Of a DNA stretch of 62,060 bases, positions 22,185 to 27,565 are shown one piece after another. This DNA is from Steroidobacteraceae bacterium (GTDB taxonomy: Bacteria > Pseudomonadota > Gammaproteobacteria > Steroidobacterales > Steroidobacteraceae), in assembly GCA_016844605.1 (NCBI GenBank), contig JAENJD010000001.1:1-62060 (forward strand), read 5' to 3'. Under the pieces are notes generated by a model, which worked only from the letters and a program-made list of their open reading frames with translations, was not told where the DNA came from and ran no database searches. Both the position numbers and the translations under genes were made by a program. Within the stretch, counting starts at the first letter, position 1, and the number at the start of each line of letters is the position of its first letter.

Positions 22185-22682
22185 ATGAAAAAAGCAGATT
22201 CAAACATCACGCTGATGCGTGTCGTATCGACGCTGGCGCTGATGCTGTTCGCCAGCGGTTGTGAGCAGCCGATGCAAGCTTCCAGCGCCGGCAACGTGGA
22301 CGAGATCCCGCTGCTGGTGCGATTTGAAATGAAGGATGCAAGTTGGTGCCCCGCAGAAGTGCTTCAGGTCGTCGAGAGTTGCGTCGCTGACCGTCGGGCT
22401 GACGATCTAGCTTGCCGCGAGAAAGGCCAGAAGATCATCTGGCTTGCGGTAACGGGCGCTTCGCCGCCGTATCAGCGTGGCGAGAATCCTCCCGAGTTCC
22501 GGATTGTGTTCAAGGACAAGAACGATGACCCAATTGAGAATCCGCGCGGGGGCCAGTGCAAGGACTCGCGCGATGGCGTGCTCGATTGCAAGATTAAGAG
22601 AAACACGTCGCCAGACACGTATCATGGATATTCTGTGGTAGCCGGCGCGTGCAGCCTCGACCCACGCATTTACGTGCCCTGA
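22185..22682 (+). CDS. Hypothetical lipoprotein encoded with the cyclase
   Basis: 165 residues. The N-terminus (VVSTLALMLFASGC) is a lipoprotein signal with lipobox FASGC, so Cys26 is probably lipidated. The mature part has six further Cys (WCPAEVLQVVESC, RADDLACREKG, GGQCKDSRDGVLDCK, AGACSLDP), suggesting disulfides in the periplasm. No known domain is recognised. A strong ribosome-binding site (AGAGGGGGAAGA) precedes the ATG. It is co-directional and close to the cyclase gene, so it may be a periplasmic partner of the TolB-like/TPR part; that is inference. Base composition is slightly more AT-rich than neighbours. Confidence 0.75.
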   Translation: MKKADSNITLMRVVSTLALMLFASGCEQPMQASSAGNVDEIPLLVRFEMKDASWCPAEVLQVVESCVADRRADDLACREKGQKIIWLAVTGASPPYQRGENPPEFRIVFKDKNDDPIENPRGGQCKDSRDGVLDCKIKRNTSPDTYHGYSVVAGACSLDPRIYVP

Positions 22683-22782
22683 CGGCGGGCTCAGCTAAGA
22701 GTGACGGATGCTGCCGGTCGGCCGATCCCGGCCGGCACGTCCAGTTCAGGTGTTCGGCACGTCGTTGGCATTCAGACGGAAC

Positions 22783-22821
22783 AGCGGCAGGTCGTCGGTA
22801 CGACTCCAGCCCGGGGTGCCA
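22783..22821 (+). repeat. Degenerate copy of the tRNA-Arg 3' end (attachment-site remnant)
   Basis: 39 nt match the 3' 39 nt of tRNA-Arg (19789-19827) at 36 positions, with no gaps and in the same orientation, ending in the same CCA. It includes part of the anticodon stem, variable loop, T arm and acceptor strand. No 5' tRNA half precedes it, so it is not a functional tRNA. It is consistent with an old att site bounding the 3-kb cyclase-lipoprotein segment. No integrase gene is present. Confidence 0.75.
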
Positions 22822-22835
22822 TCCTGATCGCTGCC

Positions 22836-22952
22836 CTACGCCACCAACACTTTGATTGGCTCGGTCGCCGTGGCTGCCAGCAGGGCTGCCATGGCAATCA
22901 TGGTCAGAAAGGAGGCGAGGGTCCTGATTTGTTGAGACTTGTCGGCCTTCAT
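22836..22952 (-). CDS. Small membrane protein A (38 aa), paralogue of the 27240-27440 gene
   Basis: Short open frame MKADKSQQIRTLASFLTMIA... ending TAG. It has a basic/polar N-terminus, one hydrophobic helix (about residues 12-29) and a brief tail. The ATG at 22952 has GGGGGG seven nt upstream. It is supported as a real gene by comparison with small protein B. The two share S6, I9-R10-T11, S14, L16, A20, A23-L24-L25, T28 and E31 in an ungapped alignment, and their upstream 73 bp are 82% identical. The function is unknown; a bitopic inner-membrane microprotein is likely. It lies downstream of, and co-directional with, the crp-like gene. Confidence 0.6.
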   Translation of the reverse strand: MKADKSQQIRTLASFLTMIAMAALLAATATEPIKVLVA

Positions 22953-22971
22953 GGTCATGCCCCCCAGACTT

Positions 22972-23044
22972 GTGTTTCGATCCGGGAGTGATCATGGGCG
23001 GCGAGGCGCCGTCTTTCTGTCATCGAGCTGACACAAGCGCGAAG
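22972..23044 (-). promoter_or_regulatory. Conserved upstream block A with palindromic box TGTCA-N6-TGACA (23018-23033)
   Basis: 73 bp align without gaps to 27460-27532 at 60 positions. Within it, TGTCA-TCGAGC-TGACA (23018-23033) is a perfect 5-6-5 inverted repeat. Its centre lies 73 bp upstream of the small-protein-A start. The spacing is that of CRP/FNR-family operators. The adjacent crp-like gene makes its product the first candidate to bind here. Confidence 0.6.
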
Positions 23045-23063
23045 GCGCGGTCGCCAGATCGGG

Positions 23064-23753
23064 TCAGTGCTCCTGTGCAGTCTTCTTGATCGCGGCCTCA
23101 TCGCGTACGGTGACGGTCCCGCGTCCGAGTTCCACCCAGCCGCGGCCCTTCCAACCCTGAAGATTCTGATTCACGACTTGCCGGGACACGCCGAGAAAGC
23201 TCGCGAGGTCTTCCTGTGAAATGCGCAAAGTGACGCCCCTCGCGGATGGCTCGCCGTGCAGCCGGCCAAGACTCAGCAGGCGCTTGGCCAGACGCGCGGG
23301 CGCTTTGAGCAGCGCAGCATCCTCCACGAGCCCACTGGTCCAGCGCAGGCGCTCGCCGCAGAGATGGAGCAGTTCCAGTGCGACCCGCGGTTCGCGTTCG
23401 AGCAATCCGAGAAAATGTTCGCGCCGGATCGTGACCAGTTCTGAAGGGAGGGTGGCGGTGGCCGACGCGGTTCTCGTGCCGCCGTCCAGTAGGGCGATCT
23501 CGCCGAATGTGTCCCCTGGCTCCATGATGTTAAGAAACATTTCCCGGCCGTCAGCGGCCCCGGCGCTGATGCGAATCTTGCCGGTGACAACGGCATACAG
23601 GGCGTCCCCAGGATCGCCCTGACTGAACACGATTTCGCCAGCACGGAAGCTGCGCTGTCCGGCCAGCTCCGCGATGCGCTCCAAAGCCGGGGGCGTCAGG
23701 CCGCGAAACAAGGGGCTGCGCTGGAGCATTATCTTTCCTGCGAGCGTCGTCAT
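23064..23753 (-). CDS. Crp/Fnr-family transcriptional regulator
   Basis: 229 residues. The N-terminal cyclic-nucleotide-binding beta-roll (about 15-125) contains the phosphate-binding cassette FGEIALLDGGTRTASATA, with Glu and Arg in the places that hold cAMP in CRP. A dimerisation helix follows (about 125-150), then a C-terminal winged helix (about 165-225) with ISQEDLASFLGVSRQVVNQN. Compared with E. coli CRP SRETVGRIL, the recognition helix reads SRQVVNQNL: Arg180 is kept, Glu181 is Gln, Arg185 is Gln. A shorter start (MLQRSPLF, 23729) has a better ribosome-binding site (AGGAAAG). The gene is divergent from the phosphatase-kinase gene. No iron-sulfur Cys cluster is seen, so it is not FNR-like in sensing. 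Confidence 0.9.
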   Translation of the reverse strand: MTTLAGKIMLQRSPLFRGLTPPALERIAELAGQRSFRAGEIVFSQGDPGDALYAVVTGKIRISAGAADGREMFLNIMEPGDTFGEIALLDGGTRTASATATLPSELVTIRREHFLGLLEREPRVALELLHLCGERLRWTSGLVEDAALLKAPARLAKRLLSLGRLHGEPSARGVTLRISQEDLASFLGVSRQVVNQNLQGWKGRGWVELGRGTVTVRDEAAIKKTAQEH

Positions 23754-23788
23754 GCGGGGGCTCTATGTGGTGCGCGGAACAAGAAAGG

Positions 23789-25705
23789 ATGATGATACGC
23801 CTCATGCAACAGCCTGAATCTACGCTCCCTTGGGAGCGCTTTGTGAACGCGGTGCGCCGCGGCTTGATTGTCGTCTGCGCCTTGCTGCTGGCCGGTCCTG
23901 CGGTCGCAGGAGACTCGGAATTTCGATTCAACGATGTACACCGTGTGGTCGTGTTTCCGGATGTACATGGCGCGTATCAGGAGCTGCTCTCGGTGCTGCG
24001 CGAAAGCGCGGTCATCGACGAGTCGCTGCATTGGCGGGGCGGCGATACTCATCTGGTCAGCCTGGGCGACCTGCTCGACCGCGGACCGGATTCGCGCAAG
24101 GTCCTCGACCTGCTCATGCGCCTCGAGCGCGAAGCCAGGGAGGCGGGTGGTGCGGTGCACCAGCTCCTCGGCAATCACGAGGTGATGAACATCGTTGGGG
24201 ACCTGCGCTATGTAAGCGCGGCCGAATACGCGGCATTTGCCGGGCCTGAAGACGCCAAACTGCGCGATCAGGCATGGCAGCTCGTTCAACTGCAGGAACC
24301 CGATGCGGCACGCACGGAATTCGACACAGCGTTCCCGGCCGGCTATTTCGCACACCGACAGGCGTACTCAGCAACCGGTCAGTACGGCGCGTGGCTGCTG
24401 ACCAAGCCTTTCCTCCTCACGATCAACGACACCGCGTTCGTGCATGCCGGGCTCCCAGAGATGGTCGCGCGTCTGGGTCTCGAAGCCACCAACCGGACGT
24501 TGCATACGGAGCTCGCCGAGTACTTGCAGACGTGGGCCACGATCGAGAAGGAGCTTGGCCTGGCCCGACCCGTGCCTTTCCTCGAACGGCCGGACACCGT
24601 TGCTGCCAGAGGGGCCGAGCAACAATCGCAGACACTGCTCGCGATGCAGGACGCGGAGATCTTCACGGTCAAAGGCCCGACCTGGTATCGCGGTCAAGCG
24701 CTGTGCTATCCGTTCACCGAGGCCGCGAATGTGGATGCGGCGCTTGCGAAGCTTGGGGTTTCACGAGTGGTTGCCGGGCATACCGTCTCGCCGACTGGCA
24801 GGGCGCTGAGCCGTTTCGACGGGCGAGTCATTCTCCTTGATGCGGGTATGCTCGAATCCGCATATCAGGGATCACCGACAGCCTTCATTTTCGAAAATGG
24901 CCGGTGGACTGTCGCCTACGCGGATCGACCCGGGCAGCGTCTGGAACCAGAGGTCCTGCCAAGGGCCGTCGGCCCGCGTCCCAAGGGCCTTGATGACGAT
25001 GCGCTGGAGCAGTGGCTCCAGCAGGCCGAAGTGGTCAGCATCGAGGAACTCGACACCGGCATCACGAATCCGCGCCGCGTCAGCTTACGCAAGGACGGTG
25101 TGGAGTTGCGCGCCGTCTTCAAGCAGCTCTCGACGGATTTCGGCATTACCGATCGCACGCGGGTGTTGAACGAATCCGATCGTTTTGAGTACGAACTGGC
25201 AGCCTACAGACTCGATCGCCTGCTAGGGCTCGACATGGTGCCGGTAACGGTTCCACGAACCATCAAGGGCAATCGGGGAATCCTGCAGTTCTGGATCGAT
25301 GATTCAATCAACCTGCGCAAGATGCTCGAACAGAAGCTGAAGCCCGCGGGCTGGTGCGAATTGGCGCCGCAGTACAACCTGATGAACGTCTTTGATTTCC
25401 TGATCCACAACACGGATCGCACGCAGCAGAATGCGCTCTTCACGAAGGACTGGACGCTGGTGCTGATCGACCACTCGCGGGCGTTTCCTTTGTATCTGAA
25501 AAAACCGGTGCTGTTGTACCTGGAAGAGGTCCAGGTGCCGCCGGCGCTCGCCGAGCGGCTGAAGACCCTGGATCGGGAGATGCTGCGTAAGGAACTCGGC
25601 CCCTATCTGCAGCGACGGCAAATCGATGCACTGCTGAAGCGCCGCGACCTGCTACTGAGCGAGTATCGCGCTGGGACCAGTGACGGGGAGGGCGCCGCAC
25701 CCTGA
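23789..25705 (+). CDS. Exported or anchored metallophosphatase fused to a kinase-like (HipA/PI3-4K-like) domain
   Basis: About 638 residues. A hydrophobic N-terminal segment (GLIVVCALLLAGPAVAG) is a signal peptide or anchor. Residues about 35-385 are a calcineurin-like (Shewanella-like PPP) phosphatase with all metal motifs: VVFPDVHGAYQEL, SLGDLLDRGPDS, LLGNHEVMN, FVHAGLPEM and VVAGHTVSP. The C-terminal 240 residues look like a protein/lipid-kinase-superfamily module. They have a candidate ATP-binding Lys (RAVFKQLS), an alphaC-type Glu (FEYELAAYRLDRLLGL), a catalytic-loop-like FLIHNTDRTQQNALF and a metal-binding Asp (LVLIDHSRAF). The phosphatase call is firm; the kinase-like call rests on motif order. 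Start codon is uncertain (23765, 23789, 23804). The 3' end overlaps the convergent carrier gene by 54 bp. Confidence 0.8.
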   Translation: MMIRLMQQPESTLPWERFVNAVRRGLIVVCALLLAGPAVAGDSEFRFNDVHRVVVFPDVHGAYQELLSVLRESAVIDESLHWRGGDTHLVSLGDLLDRGPDSRKVLDLLMRLEREAREAGGAVHQLLGNHEVMNIVGDLRYVSAAEYAAFAGPEDAKLRDQAWQLVQLQEPDAARTEFDTAFPAGYFAHRQAYSATGQYGAWLLTKPFLLTINDTAFVHAGLPEMVARLGLEATNRTLHTELAEYLQTWATIEKELGLARPVPFLERPDTVAARGAEQQSQTLLAMQDAEIFTVKGPTWYRGQALCYPFTEAANVDAALAKLGVSRVVAGHTVSPTGRALSRFDGRVILLDAGMLESAYQGSPTAFIFENGRWTVAYADRPGQRLEPEVLPRAVGPRPKGLDDDALEQWLQQAEVVSIEELDTGITNPRRVSLRKDGVELRAVFKQLSTDFGITDRTRVLNESDRFEYELAAYRLDRLLGLDMVPVTVPRTIKGNRGILQFWIDDSINLRKMLEQKLKPAGWCELAPQYNLMNVFDFLIHNTDRTQQNALFTKDWTLVLIDHSRAFPLYLKKPVLLYLEEVQVPPALAERLKTLDREMLRKELGPYLQRRQIDALLKRRDLLLSEYRAGTSDGEGAAP

Positions 25706-27031
25706 CGATTGACGGGGCACACCGAAGCGACGAGTGTACTCGCGACCGACGAGCCACGCGACCAGCGTCATCGTCGCGCTGAGGACGATGATCAGCCACA
25801 CGAACTCCAGGCGCGCGTCCTTGAGCAACCTCAGGCCGATGATGACCGAGAGCGTTGAGAGCAAGTCACCCACCCGGAAGAAGAGTGTATCGATAGCCGT
25901 CTTGGCCTGATATTTTTCGTCGCGACTCGTCGGGAGCAGCAATGCACAGCGGGTCGTGTTCAGGAGCGAGTAGTCAAGGCTTTTGTGCATGACCAGCACC
26001 GACTCGAGCATTGCGAACACCGGCACGACTCCGATGAGCAGATAGCCGCCCAGAAATGCGATCGGTGTGACCATCAGGGCGCGCGTGAGTCCGGCCATGT
26101 GGATGATTCGCGAGACCAGCAGCAACTGGACGAGCAGTCCTACCAGGGTGATCACGGACCAATAGTTACCCATGAATCGCCCGATAAAGGCTGCCTGGGC
26201 CTCAGGCGCCTCCCGGCGAGCAACGTCGACCAGCCAGTTGGACAGCACGTAGTCGCCGGTGGAACCAATCCAGTTGAGCAACACGACCAACGCGGCGATA
26301 CCGATGAGGTAACGGCTGCGACCGATCACCGCGAATCCACCGAGCCAGCGCACGGCTTGTCCTTGCTCGCCTGCCGCTTGCTCGTCACCCGGCTGCGCAC
26401 TACGCGAAGTCGTGGGTACGCAGTCGCGCGCCAGCTGGCTGAGGAAGATGGCACCGACCAGAACCGCGGCGGACGCGAGCATGAGACCGTAAGGCCCAAA
26501 CGTCTCGAATCCGGCCGACGCCAGGCGCGAGCCGATCCAGGCGCCAGCGGATACGCCGACGGCGATGACACCGAACAGCCGCTGACCGCTCTTCACGTTG
26601 AACAGATCCGTGGCGAAGGCCCAGAACTGTGTCACCGTCATTACGCTGAAGATGCTGCCCCAGACAAAGAACGCAAAGCCGAAACGCCAGCCCGCTTGGC
26701 CGAGCAGTGAAAAGACGACCAGATTGAGCGCGAAGAAAGCATTGACGCACTGGAATACGCGACCGGTGGCCACGCGGCGGACCAGCAGGCCATAGGCGGG
26801 AATCAGCACGATCAAGAGCAATGCCTGTACGCCGACGGCGTAGCTCCTGAGTTCGGCACTGCCTTCCGTCAGTATCAGCGCCTCGCGCACCGGGCGAATC
26901 AGGTAGTAGGCCACCATGAGCAAGAAGGCCTGGAGACACAGAACGGCGATACAGCGACCCTCTCGCGCCTGCACTTTCGTGAACAGGGACAGGAACCGTT
27001 CGAAGCCGCTCAGTTGCCGATCATCGCTCAT
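25652..27031 (-). CDS. NTP/NDP exchange-type (ATP/ADP translocase family) membrane carrier
   Basis: 459 residues with about 12 membrane helices. The N-terminal region LMVAYYLIRPVREALILTEG is characteristic of the bacterial/plastid ATP/ADP antiporter (AAA/NTT) family, and QFWAFATDLFNVKSGQRLFG with GVSAGAWIGS continues the match. In intracellular bacteria such carriers import host ATP. Free-living homologues are of unknown substrate, and some are annotated as MFS proteins. The ATG at 27031 is preceded by GGGGGATC. A perfect TGTCA-N6-TGACA box lies 89 bp upstream (27113-27128). Its end overlaps the phosphatase-kinase gene. Confidence 0.8.
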   Translation of the reverse strand: MSDDRQLSGFERFLSLFTKVQAREGRCIAVLCLQAFLLMVAYYLIRPVREALILTEGSAELRSYAVGVQALLLIVLIPAYGLLVRRVATGRVFQCVNAFFALNLVVFSLLGQAGWRFGFAFFVWGSIFSVMTVTQFWAFATDLFNVKSGQRLFGVIAVGVSAGAWIGSRLASAGFETFGPYGLMLASAAVLVGAIFLSQLARDCVPTTSRSAQPGDEQAAGEQGQAVRWLGGFAVIGRSRYLIGIAALVVLLNWIGSTGDYVLSNWLVDVARREAPEAQAAFIGRFMGNYWSVITLVGLLVQLLLVSRIIHMAGLTRALMVTPIAFLGGYLLIGVVPVFAMLESVLVMHKSLDYSLLNTTRCALLLPTSRDEKYQAKTAIDTLFFRVGDLLSTLSVIIGLRLLKDARLEFVWLIIVLSATMTLVAWLVGREYTRRFGVPRQSSGCGALPVTGPSAILAQ

Positions 27032-27112
27032 CGAGATCCCCCAGGTCGTGCCACGGAGACTGCGAGCTCCGTTGAAGTTGTGATGAGACTAGCGGTGGGG
27101 CATGCGCCGATC

Positions 27113-27128
27113 TGTCAAGCGCTTGACA
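27113..27128. promoter_or_regulatory. Perfect palindromic box TGTCAAGCGCTTGACA upstream of the carrier gene
   Basis: A 16-bp fully self-complementary site with the same arms and 6-bp spacing as the boxes at 23018-23033 and 27506-27521. All three read CTGTCA-N6-(T/A)GACAC when one flanking base is added on each side. On the minus strand its right arm forms TTGACA, which could act as a -35 element, so binding could occlude or help polymerase at the carrier promoter. Confidence 0.6.
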
Positions 27129-27190
27129 CTGGGCAGCCACGGATGGCCGAGGCGGGCGGCGTATGGGACAGTTCCGCAACTGCCTGGCGC

Positions 27191-27222
27191 AAAAAAACGC
27201 CCGGCCGTATCTGGGCCGGGCG
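27191..27222 (-). terminator. Intrinsic terminator of small protein B gene
   Basis: Stem CGCCCGGCC (27198-27206) and GGCCGGGCG (27214-27222), loop of 7. On the minus strand it is followed by seven T (27191-27197). It lies 17 nt after the stop codon of the 66-aa gene, so that gene is probably monocistronic. Confidence 0.85.
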
Positions 27223-27239
27223 CTGGAAGTGCACATGCG

Positions 27240-27440
27240 TCAGACTCTGCGAATCAACAGCGCGTCACTTCGGGTGTCGACGATGGCCGCATTCACGGGC
27301 GCGGCGGCCTCACGACGGCTCTGCTGCAGGGCCGCAGGATTCATGGACTCAATCACCGTGGTCATCAGCAGGGCAGTCGTTGCGACTGCCGCCAGGCCAG
27401 AGACGACGGTCCTGATCCGCGGGGACATTTCGATGCTCAT
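27240..27440 (-). CDS. Small membrane protein B (66 aa), paralogue of the 22836-22952 gene
   Basis: MSIEMSPRIRTVVSGLAAVA opens the protein. One hydrophobic helix (about 12-29) is followed by a soluble tail with RREAAAPVNAAIVDTRSDAL. An excellent ribosome-binding site (AAGGAG, 7 nt spacing), a dedicated intrinsic terminator and the conserved upstream block argue for a real gene. The first 31 residues align without gaps to small protein A with 13 identities. The longer C-terminal tail is specific to B. No known family is recognised. It is divergent from sucA; the shared spacer carries the palindromic box. Confidence 0.75.
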   Translation of the reverse strand: MSIEMSPRIRTVVSGLAAVATTALLMTTVIESMNPAALQQSRREAAAPVNAAIVDTRSDALLIRRV

Positions 27441-27459
27441 GTTTGCGCTCCTTGTGGAA

Positions 27460-27532
27460 GTGTTTCGATGCGGGAGTGATCCTGAGGGAAGGAGCGCTGT
27501 CGCTCTGTCATCGACCAGACACAAGCGCGAAG
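27460..27532. promoter_or_regulatory. Conserved upstream block B with box TGTCA-N6-AGACA (27506-27521), between small gene B and sucA
   Basis: Aligns without gaps to 22972-23044 (60/73 identical). The box TGTCA-TCGACC-AGACA has one mismatch to perfect symmetry; TGTC-N8-GACA is exact. Its centre is 73 bp upstream of small protein B and about 48 bp upstream of the predicted sucA start site. It could therefore act in both directions. Confidence 0.55.
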
Positions 27533-27549
27533 ATGACAGCCTGGTCCGG

Positions 27550-27555
27550 TATAAT
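27550..27555 (+). promoter_or_regulatory. Perfect -10 element (TATAAT) in front of sucA
   Basis: A consensus TATAAT sits only 10 bp before the sucA ATG, so the predicted transcript start (about 27562) gives a leader of just a few nt. No -35 consensus is found at 17 bp; the palindromic box at 27506-27521 is placed where an activator would compensate. No ribosome-binding site precedes the ATG. Confidence 0.45.
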
Positions 27556-27565
27556 TCTGCTGGCC

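Noticed and set aside
22690-22735. GC-rich hairpin (GCCGG...CCGGC) after the lipoprotein gene
   Set aside because: Imperfect pairing and no T-tract; not a convincing terminator.
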